Positions 52,823-64,000 of a DNA stretch of 64,000 bases are shown in pieces. Every line of letters starts with the position of its first letter. Position 1 is the first letter of the stretch. The stretch comes from Acanthamoeba sp. SK_2022b (Eukaryota; Discosea; Longamoebia; Acanthamoebidae), in assembly GCA_027943245.1 (NCBI GenBank), contig JANDJZ010000068.1, forward strand, positions 62,001-126,000, written 5' to 3'. The position numbers were made by a program, and so were the translations under genes. The notes beneath the pieces were generated by a model that was not told the DNA's origin, did no database searches, and was given only the letters and a program-made list of their open reading frames with translations.

Positions 52823-55800
52823 ATGGAATTTTCACATTCGGGCAGCGGCATCGTCTTTGATCGGCCGGGGCTGCCGATGCAGCCCCGGGAGCGTTCGACA
52901 TGGGTCTTCGGTTCCCCTACGCCCCAACAAGTGGAAGAGAAACATAACACGATGCGACCCGAAGATGCCTTTAATAAGTTGGAAGAGGTAACGGGAGCCT
53001 TTTTCATTACGGATGCGATTTCTGCGCCAAATTCTGATTGATTTTATTAATAATACAGTTAATCTTGGACGAGAAATACGAAATGCTGCTAGTTGCCATG
53101 GATGCCGTTCGACACCTCGAGGACAATGATGTATTGGTATAAGCTCGCCCCTCGGTTCTCCCCTCTTGCAGCCTGCCCACGTCGATTCCTGACGGCGCCG
53201 TGCAGATACAAGCTGTGGTGTCGATAAGTGAGACACACAACCGCATCTACCCCTTACTACGACACGCGATCCACCAGGAGATCACCAATTTTACAGGTAC
53301 TGCGCCGGTCAGGGTGGGGCCACTCCGGGTTGAGCTAACTGCTGTACACTTGCCGTCGCTCAGCCAAAGCGCTGTTCCTGATATCCAACACTACACTCTC
53401 TGCGGAAACGGAGAAGCTTTCTATCTCTGCATTCTTTCGAGAGGGCAGCACCGCCACCTATCTCTTATCGTCGTGGATGTTCAGGTACGCTTCTATCACA
53501 CTAATAATGATCACGTGGATGAGTTCTCATTGTCCTTTCGTTCACTAGAGAGGGAGAGCCCTATCTGCAGCGCACGCTGTACCCCTTTGTGTCTAATATT
53601 TGTAAAAACGAGGTGTGCTTCGAGATGGATCCGCACCGGGAGATGGATCCCGTGAAGGTGGAGGCCAATCTCTCCCGGCTACTGTGTACAGCCAAGCAAG
53701 TGGTCGACCATATCTGCTGCTCGCTCAATTCTATCCCCAAGTACTTCCCCCTATTCCTTTGAACTTGGGTGAGCATACTCACTTGCCCGCTTCTTCTTCT
53801 TCTTCTTTTCATCAGTATTCTGCGGCGGGTCTTTTGTTTCCTCGGCTCTGAGATCAAGCAGCGGTTCCCAGAGGAGGTCAACATGGTTCTCAGTGGGTTC
53901 TTCTTCCTTCGGTTCCTGTGTCCCGCGCTTGTGACGCCCAACTTTTATGGCATCTGCAAAGGTTTGCCTCCCACCCGTGGTTGCTGTTCCCTTCATACGC
54001 TTCCCTTATCGGTCCACGATTTCATGCAGAACAACCATCTCCGGTTGCGAGCCGTTCTTTGATTTTGCTATCCAAGCTGCTTCAGACAGTATCGACGGGA
54101 GCCGAGTTCGGCGTGAAAGAGGTACACCGCACCAAACGAAACATGAGCAACTGTGTGCTGACATGACTTCTTCACCACAGGAATATCTCTCTATACCTGC
54201 GCTGAACAACTTTGTCGCAGCATACGCCCCTAACCTGAACAGATTCTTTGCCCTCTTGGTGGTAAGTTCGTCCTCAGACACTCAACGATGCCACCGATGC
54301 ACTCACGCTTGGTTATTGCTGGAGTACAGGAAGAAGACCTCCTCGTTGCTGCCCCCATCCCCAACACTAAAGTGCTTAGCAGCAGCAATGGCCTAATGAA
54401 CGGCAACGGAGATACCAGTTGGTTGTCCAACAGCGGCTCCTTATCGCTGCACTCGAGCTTCGTCCTGAACAACTCTAAGGGCAGGGCTTTCTCTGTGGAC
54501 GCCTATGGACCGTACGCAGACACCAAGCCTTTCCGGCTCCTCTCGTGGTGCGATGACTGACTGGACTACCATGGGCCTTTTCGCGACGTCATATAGCTAT
54601 GGCTCTTCCCAGCAGGGGAGCTCTTCAGCTCCGAGTCCGAGCCCAGCTGCTTCAGTGCTTGCCGGTGGTTCTCCTCGAAGGAGCCGTGCCTTGACGCAGC
54701 TCTCGCTCTACTTCGATCGCGCTAGTCCGCCGGCGGCAGCTGCGATCTCCCCCTCGCCCGTCGCGCAGTCCCCGCTGGCTCAAGTCATGTCGCATTCCCA
54801 CAACTTCCCCAGCGTCTCTGGTCCACCGCCGCTGGTTCATACCCAGTCCCAGGGCCATCTCTCCGCACCGTTGTCTCTAAGTGCGCCTCACCAGAACGGC
54901 TTTCACCAAAGTGTACGGTCCTTGTCCCAGAGACCTCTCGCTCACACGCAAAATCGTGAACATACCGTTTGCTAAGCTTTTTCCACGGTAATAGCCTGCT
55001 GCGGTGGCGATCACGGCTGCCACCGTCGTGCAGCAGCATCGCCCGTCGTCGTCGTCGCCTTCTTCTGCCAAGCGCTCGCGAGTGCTCAACAATTTCAAAG
55101 TACTGAGAATCGTCATGTACCTTTGATAGGCTTTGTCTGTCTGATCCTGTTCCTGGTAGGTTGGTTCCATGCGGGGCAGCAAAAGCAAAAGAGGAGGACC
55201 AATACCTCCTTCTTCGCCGACAGTATCCGAACAGGATTTTAACTCAACATACACCAACGTAGCCGCCATACGTATCATCCGGTGCTCATTGCTCCCCCCG
55301 CCGTTGGAGCAGCATTTGACGGAGACGCTCATACGTTTGTGTGCGACTGCCAGAGAACTGGCGGGCGAAGTGGTTGACCTGCGCACGCAGCTTAGCGAAG
55401 CGGAGAGCCAATGCCGGGCGCTCAAAAGCAAAAATGAGCACATGAGCAAGCGCATGCGTAAGCTCAATCCGACGTGGGATGACACCGAGACGGAAACGAC
55501 GGACCACGACGAGCTCCGGTCTCGGGCAGGAGGCCAACAGACCGAGACCGAGACCGAGGAGGAGATGCGCGATAGCAGCCTCAGCGCCAAGGAGCCAAGC
55601 GAACACGAAGTGGCGCCGGTTGCTCATAGGCAGGAGAGCGAAGAGGTGCTCGTAGTCATCAGCAGTCGGGCCGATCCGGTGCTGCTCATCACCGAAGAGC
55701 GCAAGGCCCGGAGAAGCATGACGATGCCCAAACGGAGACCGAGGCGAAAGGAGGAGAAGTCGGCCAACGTCAGAGGCGGCACGGTCAAGAAGCGCGGCAC

Positions 55801-58800
55801 GGTCAAGAAGAAGCGAAAGCTGGGCTACCTCGGCGATGGCAGCGGAGCCGACACGCCTTCAGGAGCGGACAGCACCACTGAGGACGAACGAGGGCGCGAC
55901 TTGACCCGCGAGAAGGACGAACGCGAGATGCGAGACAAGGACAACGGAGCGGAACAGCAACAACAGCAGGAGGAGAAGAGGTATAGGGACGAGCGCGATC
56001 AGAGAGAGCGGGACAGGAAGGAACGCGAGGCCCGGGAGAAGCGGGAAGCGGACGAGCGGGAGCGAAAGGACGGCGAGGGGCGCAAGAACAAGAAGGAGGC
56101 CAAGCAGGCGAAGAAGGGGACGATACGAGAGACGACGATCGGCAGCGACGTCAGCATCAGCATGAACGACGGAAGCAAGAAGAGCAGCGGCGCCCACTCC
56201 TTCATCTCGCCGCTATACGGCGACGTCGGTCTGGCGTCGTTGATGCAGCTGACGGTTGACGAGGTGGCGGTGGAAGTGCAGGACAAGAAGACATCCAAGC
56301 GGAAGAAGAGCAAGAAAGACAAGGAGAAGGAGAGGGAGAAGGAAAAGGAGAAGCAGGAGTCGAAGGAAGCCAAGTCCAAGGCGAAGAGGGAGAGGAAGAA
56401 GAAGGAAAAGAAGGAAAAGAAGGAGAACGAGAAGAAGGAGAAGGGCGAGAAAGGCCACCAACGGAGCAGCGAGGATCCCACGGCGGCAAACGAGGAGAAG
56501 CAACCGAAGAAGAAAAAGCTCCCCAAGCTCAAGAAGAAGGACAAGACCAAGAAGAGCGAACTATTGCAGGCGGAGAAGAAGGAAGCAAAGAGCGAAGACG
56601 GAGAAGCAGGCAGCAAGAAGGAGAAGCGGAGGAGCAAGAAGAAGCTCGATGAGACTGCGCCAACACCAGCGCTCACCACCACTACCATCACAACCGCTGA
56701 CACTGCCGCTGTCACGGCGAGTGCAACCCAGCCGGCCGACGCGGCCTTACCGACGTCGTCACCGCCCGTAGCAGAGGCGAAGGAAAAGCGCAAGAAGGCA
56801 AGGAAGGAGCGGAGGGAGAAGCGTCGTCATCGTCGCTCGGCAGAGTACCGACAAGATCGGCAGGGCGACCACGACAACCGCAACCATCGGTGGCACAACG
56901 GCGTATCGCCGTACGGCGCCACGCTGGGATCGAATCAGGCCAAGACGGCCCTGCAGCTGCTCCAGCGATCGCAGCCTTCGCCGCTCATTCGACCGCAGGT
57001 ACGGCATCAGCACGCCTTCTTGCTGTCGGCCCAGCATCGCCAGCACGAGAGGAGCCCGACCGAAGCCGCGGAGAGGCCCGATGGCGCTCCTGCGCAGCAG
57101 CAGCATGAAGCATTGCCCCCGGCCAACAAGCAGCACGAAGAGGCCAGTGTGCCCGGGGCTGTCACCTTGCCCACAGAGGACGCTACAGCGACGGGCAACG
57201 CCGAGGCGACCGCGGCAGAACAGGCGTCAGAACCGAGGGAAGAGAATGTAAATAGAAGTGTACAAGACGAGGCGAAGGCTAGAGGACAGGTGGAGTCCGC
57301 ACCCGACGGTGTCGCCACGAGGGAAGAGGCAGCGGCTGCGACGACCACGACTACCACGCCGACGCCGACGACAGCGACGGCCGCTGCCCCGACGTCGATG
57401 CCGCAGCTGACCCTGCTGCCCTTGTCGCCACCATCGTCGCCATCACCGCTCCGCGGGCGCAGGCTGAGCGGCATTGTCTTGCGGTCGGAGATTACCCGAG
57501 CCAAGGGCCCAGCCGTGCCGGACGAGAACGCGGCGCTGGAGGAGTTCAAACAGAAGCAGAAGGAGCTGGCCGCACGGCGCAAGTATAACTCGGTGATGCT
57601 GCACGGGCCGAACGCTGCCGCGGCCGTCCAGTGGCTCCACGAGCTCTACGACGAGGATGCCACCAGCAACGACTCGACGGAACTCGTCACGGCCGTGCCC
57701 AATGAGTATGCGATTGCCTCTCTCCCGCCTCATGTGAGCTCTTGTGGTTGGTCGCGTTGACTGATAACAGCTACACTATCCAACGGGCCAGTAGCAGCAG
57801 CAGTAGCGCGAGCAGCATCGAGTTGCCGCCCCGGTGCTTCACGCGATCGAGGGCGCAGACCTTGGACCACATCTTTGCTCCGCTCATCACGCCCGCGATC
57901 GCCGAAGAGGTAATGTAACCCGCAACCGCTCTCCCCCACCCGTGTGCCCTGACACCGAACGCGCCTATCACCACACACGACTCCAGGAAACCAACGGCTC
58001 GCAGACGAGCCGCTCTGTGTCCGAACTGAAGCGAAAGTTTACCGAGTCGGGTTCGACTCTGGTGATCGACCGGCGGCCGTCGTCGCCGCCGCTGGCGCGC
58101 GATCCCAAGCCGCACCAGAGGACCGGCGGCACGGGCCAGAGCAACGTCGGGCTGCTGACCCAGTCGGACAGATGCGTCGGGCTGGTCGAGGAGCAGAAGG
58201 CCAAGCTCGCCATGCGTGCCACCCTCACGTCGTCCGCGTCGGCCGACTCCGCCGCCGGCGTCGACTCTGGCGCCCTCCACCAGCAACCGGTGCCCAACGG
58301 CCCGCTTCGCCCCCAGCACCAGACCATGAAACGCTCGGTCTCGTCCGAGCGCGAGGGTCTCGAGCTCCACCCGCCGCGCACGCCATCGTGGCTCCCTGCA
58401 ACCAGCGCCAGCGGCGGCAGGGAGACCTTTAGCACGCGGCGCAACCAGCGGTGCTCGCTCGTCTTTCCCTCTCCGCCCGTCCTCCTCCCCGCCTTCCCCG
58501 CGTCGCCTCCAACTGCGCCTTCGTCCAACGCTCCCACCGCGTTGCCGCGACCACCGCCGCCATCGTCGCAGCCACCGCCCTCTCCCGCGGCGGACGCCAG
58601 CACGGCCGGGCCATTGGCGGTCAACGGCGTCACACCCAGGAAGACCGTCGTGGTCGTGGCGTCGCCACCGCCGTCACCGGCGGCCAGCGCGGGCGGGACC
58701 AACGAGCTGCAGCACGTCTTCGAGAGCATCATGACCAAGCGTCGGGGCGGGAGCCTGCGCAGCGCGTCGCAACAGGTCCACAAGATGATCGGCGCCGGCT

Positions 58801-58853
58801 CCCTGCGAGGCAATCCCCACGAGGCCAGCGCCGTCGCCAAGGCCAAGGAGTAA
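52823..58853 (+). CDS. RasGAP with very long Ser/Pro and Lys/Glu-rich tail
   Basis: ATG 52823 (MEFSHSGSGIVFDRPGLPMQ). RasGAP exons follow: AFNKLEEVTGAFFITDAIS, LDEKYEMLLVAMDAVRHLED, VVSISETHNRIYPLLRHAIH, SAFFREGSTATYLLSSWMF (arginine finger in FFREG), GEPYLQRTLYPFVSNICKNE, ANLSRLLCTAKQVVDHICCS, LSGFFFLRFLCPALVTPNFY, RSLILLSKLLQTVSTGAEFG, EYLSIPALNNFVAAYAPNLN. A Ser-rich region is joined by a short intron (about 54549-54597). From 55300 a coiled coil (ATARELAGEVVDLRTQLSEA) and a long Lys/Glu/Arg tract lead to YTIQRASSSSSSASSIELPP and SVSELKRKFTESGSTLVIDR. The tail ends KMIGAGSLRGNPHEASAVAK at 58853. Joins between 54900 and 55300 are not fixed, so 55.2-58.85 kb could be a separate gene. Confidence 0.72.
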
Positions 58854-58970
58854 CGCAAAGCGCGCAACGCATACTTACATGAACACGCGACACGCGACAC
58901 GCGCGTCCACCAACATATGCACACACGGCGCGAATGAAAGAGTTCATTTGTTGTCGACAAAAACGGAGAG

Positions 58971-61900
58971 GTCACTTGGCGGGAGAGGCGGGGGTGGGAG
59001 TGGGGGCGGGGGCTCCGTGTGCGCGTAGGAAGTTCAGCACGGTCTCGTCGCAGGCGCATTGGATGGCGACGTCGGTGGTCGACTCGCCGGTCTTGGTGCG
59101 GGCGGTCGGGTCGGCGCCGTGGGCCAGGAGGTGTCGCAGCATGGCCACGTTGCGGCGTCGCTTGCGTTCGCGTTCGAGGACGCCCTCGGCGCCGGCCTCG
59201 CGCGTGGTCTTGGGCGGCAGGTGCCCGCACCGTCGCAGGACGACGAAGATGGGCAGCTCGCCGTTGGCGTTGGCCTGGTTGGGGTCGCCCCCGTGTCGCA
59301 GCAGCGTGCGGAGGACCGCGCAGTGGCCGTTCATGGCGGCGATCAGCACCGGCGTCGCGAAGCCGGCGTTGGCGTTGATTCGTGCGCGCGACCTCAGGTC
59401 CGTCTTCAGATGATAACTGCTCCCCAACCCAACCCAACCAATCCATTAGCGATGTCGACAAGAAAAAGAACGAGCGAGTCGACGTACATTTCGAGGAAGT
59501 ACTCAACGATGGCGTGGTGGCCGTGCATGCAGGCCAAGTAGAACGGTGTCAGCCGCACGACCTCGGGGCCCACCTTGGTGTTGACCTGGAGAGGAGAGGA
59601 GAGCACGAAAGAGCGTCAGGGGAGAGGCCCGGCACGCGCTGGCGCGCGAAGCGCTTACCTTGGAGCCGTGGGCGATGAGCTCCTTGACGATGGGGAGCGA
59701 CCCGACCTGGCAAGCGGCGTGCAGCGGAGTCGTGGCCGTGACGCGATTGACCAGGTCCGCCGAGTCGGGATGACCCGACAACAGCTCCTGTCGTCATCGG
59801 CGGTGGAGGTTGATGGAGGCGAGGCGAGGCCAGTGAGCTCTCGTTCGGAGAAGGAGAGGGAGAGGGAGGGACCAGGCGATCGTACGCGAACGAGAACGAC
59901 GTGGCCGCGGTAGATGAAGTGCAGCAGCATGTTGAGCGCCGGATCCTCGGTCCTGCTCTCGGCTCGCTGTCGGCTCTTGAGCGAGGCCCACTCCCTCTCG
60001 TAGGTGGCGCGCCAGCTCAGCGGGTACTCCCGCGCTGCGCGAGACCTCACCGCGTCAGCCTACGTGTCGACGCCACGCCGGCACGAGCGAAAGGGGGGGG
60101 AGCGCACGATTGCAGGCGATGAAGGGACCGCCGCCAAAGTGCAGCTTGTACCAGAGGGCCCACACGGCGTCGCCGGCCGGTTGCCGTACGAGGAGGTGCG
60201 TCCACGACGGGCTCACGAGGTGGAGGAGGCCGACGTCCTTGGGCGAGGCGCAGGAGAGGGCGAGGATGAGGGCCACGGCCTCCATGGGCAGGGCGGGGAG
60301 GTGGGAGCCAAAGATGTCGACCCGATCGACGGCCTTGTCCTCTACGGCCTTGAGTCGGATGACGTCGCGCACCAGCTCGAGCTGAGCCTCGCACCCGTCG
60401 TCCCACCGTCGTCGCGCCCATCGCTTTTCGTTCTCGTCGCCTTCGCTTTCGCTTTCGCTGTTATGATGATCGCTGTCCGAGCCTTCGTTTTCGTTCTTTT
60501 TCTTTTTCTTGGACTCGTCTGATTGGCTCCGCTTCTCCGCTTCGTTCTTTTCCTCTTCTTCGGGCGTCGGCACGATGAGCTTGGCTCCCTGGTTCATCAG
60601 GTGGTAAAAGTCCATCGTCCCGCTCCGCCCACGATTGGCCAGCGCGCCCGGCGGCAGGACCCGCTCGTCCGGCTCCTCGGCCCCGCTTCCGACGTCGTAC
60701 ATTCGCTTGACCCACTCGCGACCGTGCGGGTCGGCCGCGCCGCTGATCTCTATGGTGGGCACTATCCCGCCGTCGGACTGGCTCAGCGCCTGCTGCTGCT
60801 GCTCCATGCCCCGCCGAAGGTTCGAGTAGAGCTCCAGCTCGGCCGAGTCTTCGGTCACCAGCGCCAGCCCGTCCCTCGCTCCCTACACGGTTGTGTTGTA
60901 TGTTGTGTGTTGTGTGACTGGTCAAACAAAGTTTAACACACGTTGGGACATGGACCACGCGTACTTCGTCGTCTTCGTCGTCGTCATCGTCGTCGTTGCC
61001 ATCGCTGTCTGATCCGACGTCGTCGTCTTCGTTGTCGTCGTCGCCGCGATCGCCGCCCTTCTCCCACTCCTCGACGTCCTCGCGTTCGCCGTTCCGCTTG
61101 TCGGTGGCCTTGAGCTCGGCCCGCTTGGCCAGCTTGTCGACGAGCTTGGCCCGCAGCTTGGCCCGCACGCGGTCCCGCGCGCGCCGCAGCTCGAGCGTCT
61201 CCTCCTCCTCGCGGGCCACCTTCTTGTAGCGCCGCTCCAGGTCTTCCGGATTGCGATAGCGCGGCGACGCGTTGGCCCTGTGCACCCAGCCCTTGCTCTC
61301 GTTGCTGCGCTGCTCCTCCACCATCTTCTCGAATCCGCTGCCCATCTGCACGCGCGGCCACACATCACGCGTGAGGTCAGCCACACACTCTCGCAACACA
61401 CACTCACGCACACGAACACACACACGGGACACGTGCACACACACACACACACACACACATGCACATATGACGGACCTGAGAGAAGAAAGCAACAGAGTGG
61501 CGCCATTGCGCGTTGGAGCTGGAGGAGTCGAGGGCCGGGTGGGTTGCATCGCCTTGGCCGTGCTGCGCTCTGTCGGTGCCGTTGGTCGAAGCTGCGGCGG
61601 CCCTTTCCTCGGCTTGTGCGGACGAGCCCCTGTCGCCGGTCAAGCTGTGCGTCAGCTTGAGCACGCGCTTGATCGTGGAACCGCGCGGCGACTTCTCCTG
61701 TTTGGCCGACCGCGCTGCACGCACACCATAGCCATTCAATTAATTTAATTTCAATTAAAAACCTATTCGGGCAATAATTGTTTTATTTATTCACAGTAAA
61801 ACGAAACATAAATAATATTTAAAAATGTTTTAATATCAACAAAGAACGAAAAAGAGCGAAAGCGAAGAAAAACGGTGAAGAGTGGGGTGGGGAAGGGGGA

Positions 61901-62359
61901 GGTACGCGAAATGTCGCCCTTGCCACTCTTGCCGCCGGTTGCGCGCGGGGACTTGGAGGGAGGCGTCGCCAGGAATTGAGAGGAGGAAGAAGACGACGAC
62001 GAGGCGGTCGACTTGGGCGACTTGGGCGTGGCGGTCTGGAGGAGGGAGAGGGTCTGGTTGTTGCCGCCCTTGCTCAGCTCCTGGTAGAGCAGGAGGGTGC
62101 CCCGCTTCTCCCTTCGCTGCAGCATGCGCTCCCGCTCGCGCTCCCGCTCGAGGGCCGACCCCATGCCAGCGATCATCGTCCCGCTGCGAGTCGTCACCAG
62201 CGGGCTGCTCGACGCGAAGCCCACCGTCCCCGCCTTGCGCCGGCCGGCGATGACGCTGCCCCCGCCCGCCTCGGCCAGCAGCGACTCTTTGCTGCCCCGA
62301 CCTTCGGAAGGCGCCACCCCGCCTCCTCCGTCCATCCTCTTTTCCTTGACCTCCATCAT
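58971..62359 (-). CDS. F-box-like / ankyrin-repeat protein with charged N-terminus
   Basis: ATG 62359 (MMEVKEKRMDGGGGVAPSEG). The N-terminus is Ser/Arg/Glu-rich. A 180-base AT-rich intron (about 61724-61904) joins in phase to SAKQEKSPRGSTIKRVLKLT; then GSGFEKMVEEQRSNESKGWV, a coiled region (RDRVRAKLRAKLVDKLAKRA) and an Asp-rich run. After YSNLRRGMEQQQQALSQSDG and an acidic linker comes an F-box-like unit: LPALPMEAVALILALSCASP, KDVGLLHLVSPSWTHLLVRQ, WALWYKLHFGG. Ankyrin repeats end the protein: TPLHAACQVGSLPIVKELIA, TPFYLACMHGHHAIVEYFLE, TPVLIAAMNGHCAVLRTLLR with HGGDPN, and RNVAMLRHLLAHGADPTART. Stop near 58971. Likely a ubiquitin-ligase adaptor; the F-box is divergent. Confidence 0.75.
61436..61461 (+). 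repeat. Short (AC)n microsatellite
   Basis: About 13 AC units within an intron of the F-box/ankyrin gene, preceded by AC-rich imperfect repeats from about 61381. Confidence 0.85.
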
Positions 62360-63061
62360 CTTGATTTTTGAGTTTAGGTTTTTATATGGATGATGTGCGT
62401 TCCCGCTGATGATAGCACGTGCTTCCCTCTTCTTGTCCACCTCTTCCCTCTTCTTCTTCTTTCGGGTTTGCCGCTGCAAGTTGTTGTCGTTGGGCGTGTG
62501 GTTGGTGTAACGTGTGCCGCTGCGGCGCTGTTTCTTCTCTCTGGCCTTCCTGTGTTCTTTCTTTCCTTTTGCTTTCGTCACCCGGTTTGTGGGTGGCCCA
62601 AGAGGTTAACAAACAAATCGATGTTTCGGCCGCGGTGTGGCTTCGTCTCTCTTCCTTCTCGCTTTTCTTTCTGTCTTTAGCGCTCGTTTCGCTGTCGTCT
62701 GCTTTTGCGGAGGGTTTCTAGTTCCGGTCTTCCTCTAGTGCCACCACCCGCGCGGTTATGGAATTAAAAGATTTTCCCTCTCAAAGACTGGTGCGACGCT
62801 CAAATTCCTCAAGTTTGTGCCTCGAGAAGGAGGCGCGGTGGCGGTGGGTGCGCGCAAGAAGGCAACAGAATCGAATCAGACGCACGCCAAGACAGGGAGA
62901 TCCCTGTGCCCTCCACCAACCGCGAGGGCAGACCAGGAAGGGACGCACGGAGGAGCACGGAGCAAGAAAACAGTCGACATTGCGTGACTGTCGACACGCA
63001 AGCAATCCGGCTACCCCCCCCCCGTAATAGGAACGAAGCAAAAGGGGCGTACCTAGAAGTG
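62360..63061. other. Divergent intergenic region
   Basis: 700 bases between two start codons, with long pyrimidine tracts on the plus strand (62420-62480, 62520-62580, 62640-62680). No exon is supported. Confidence 0.35.
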
Positions 63062-64000
63062 ATGTCGACGAGGGGCCAGACCCCTACCCTCAGCCATGCT
63101 CGCCTCCTTAGGGGCGGCATAAGCACCGCCATCGTCCAATCCTCCTCCTCCTCTTCATCTTCAACTTCGACTTCATCTTCTGCTCCCTTGCTGACAGTAG
63201 TACATCAAATCAATCCTGCGTCCTCCTCTTCCACTAACTCATCGACAGCCTCGGCCGGTTGTTCGACGACGTGCAGTTGGACGTCGGCCAAGATAGACCG
63301 CCAACGGAAGGAGCGACGCGAGCGCGGCGCCGACGGTGCGCACGTCCTGCCCGCAAGCCTCTCCACATCGCCCATCGCCTCGTCCTCCTCGCCCTCGTCC
63401 AGATCGGCCTCGGCCGCCTCGTCCCCCTCTTCCTCTCCCCTCTCTCCGTCGCCTCCGCGCAGCTTTCCCTCCTCATCGTCGCCGCTCGCCGCTTCCTCTT
63501 CGCTCTCCCCGTCCACGTCCTCCTCGCCTTCCTCGTCGTCTTTCCCATCGTCGCCGTCGCCCTCCGCCAACAAGCTCGCGAGCGCCAGCGAGCTGCTGGC
63601 CCAGCAGGAGCGGCTGTCGACCGCTGCGGCGCTGGCCGAGTCGGCTGTGATGGCTGCGACGGCGACGGCGTCGGCGGCGAGCCTGACGTCGGGCGACTCG
63701 GCCACGTCGTCCGACTCGCTGTCGCCGCTTTCATCGCCGCGCCTGCTCCCGGGGCCTCACTCGGTGTCCTCCCAGGCGACGTCGGGATCGGCCACCTTGC
63801 CCCGCTCGGACAAGCGCGAGATGGCCGTCCGCTACACCACCGCCCGTACGGCGCGCTTCCATGTGTGCCCACGAAGCTAGCCATCACTTCTGTAAGTGGC
63901 CTGACGCGTGTGCGATGCACCGTTTGAGCGACATAGGTTACAGCGCGGGGATCGAGACGGCGGGAACGGCGCCGGCGGCGCGTTCGGGGCATACCGCCGT
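63062..64000 (+). CDS. Probable Kelch-repeat protein, N-terminal part (continues past right edge)
   Basis: ATG 63062 (MSTRGQTPTLSHARLLRGGI) opens a Ser/Pro-rich frame to about 63860, with one helical patch (KLASASELLAQQERLSTAAA) and MAVRYTTARTAR at its end. A strong donor GTAAGT lies at 63894 and an acceptor TTACAG at about 63945. The following exon reads AGIETAGTAPAARSGHTAV in one frame; PAARSGHTAV is a typical start of a Kelch blade. The exact join before it is unresolved (the Ser/Pro frame stops at 63880). The opposite strand is also open (63705-63205, acidic) and cannot be excluded. The gene is incomplete in this window. Confidence 0.45.

Noticed and set aside
55999..56793. Long minus-strand open frame, highly hydrophobic (Phe/Ser/Leu)
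   Set aside because: It is the antisense of the Lys/Glu-rich plus-strand tract; GAG/AAG codons read as CTC/CTT give false membrane-like protein.
57968..59506. Minus-strand 512-codon open frame
   Set aside because: It overlaps the plus-strand RasGAP tail and the ankyrin exons in the wrong frame; Arg-rich low-complexity composition typical of GC-rich shadow frames.
63205..63705. Minus-strand acidic frame ending DAGLI
   Set aside because: It mirrors the Ser/Pro-rich plus frame. I preferred plus because of the downstream splice sites and Kelch-like exon, but this is not certain.
16..64000. CRISPR arrays, prokaryotic operons, phage genes
   Set aside because: No spaced direct repeats or Shine-Dalgarno-led gene strings exist; nearly all genes have spliceosomal introns.

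Overview
The window looks like nuclear DNA from a free-living amoebozoan, most likely Acanthamoeba or a close relative. That assignment is inferred from gene style, not from a database match. The genes are GC-rich and closely packed on both strands, and each is broken by several short GT-AG introns, mostly about 45-100 bases. Intergenic gaps are often under 200 bases. The domain repertoire is also amoebozoan: Ras and Rho GEFs and GAPs, MORN, Kelch, F-box and U-box proteins, and a Cdc7/SepA-like kinase. There is no bacterial operon structure, no rRNA or tRNA and no CRISPR array. Gene spans run from first to last coding exon; many exon joins were worked out by splice phase and are given where checked.

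Layout. 1-2448: F-box/armadillo gene (minus, running off the left edge). 2830-4854: a secreted protein, an SPAG7-like R3H protein and a small unknown protein (plus). 5014-8718: a Ctr copper transporter and a VOC/glyoxalase-fold protein (minus). 9.1-10.2 kb: a Lys/Glu-rich protein. 10228-11034: a J-domain membrane protein. 11762-13546: a secreted LamG plus lysyl oxidase protein. 13762-15004: a U-box membrane protein. 15.2-16.5 kb: a Myb/SANT protein. 16756-17408: MsrB. 17.8-21.2 kb: a RhoGEF. 21639-23421: a DMT/EamA transporter, then a 1.9-kb AT-rich island (possible transposon remnant), then a broken second copy of the transporter (25320-26780).

27132-36185 holds the most striking pair: a RasGEF (plus) and, converging on it with 90 bases between stop codons, a predicted single-pass membrane protein with a LamG ectodomain and a cytoplasmic RasGAP (minus). 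After this come a DUF1415 protein (36368-37499), a PAQR/adiponectin-receptor homologue (37689-39143), a Ham1/ITPase (39495-40370), an F-box plus cold-shock-domain protein (40838-43060), a Cdc7/SepA-like kinase (43948-47780), an unrecognised helical protein with a long hydrophobic hairpin (48151-50034), a MORN protein (50618-51661), a half-size EamA transporter (51726-52360), a second RasGAP with a very long charged tail (52823-58853), an F-box/ankyrin protein (58971-62359) and the start of a probable Kelch protein (63062 to the right edge).

Functionally, small-GTPase control dominates: one RhoGEF, one RasGEF, two RasGAPs and a Ste20/MAP3K-type kinase lie within about 41 kb. Ubiquitin-ligase adaptors (three F-box proteins and one U-box protein) form a second theme. 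Copper uptake (Ctr) and a copper-dependent secreted oxidase (LOX) lie 5 kb apart but are not demonstrably linked.
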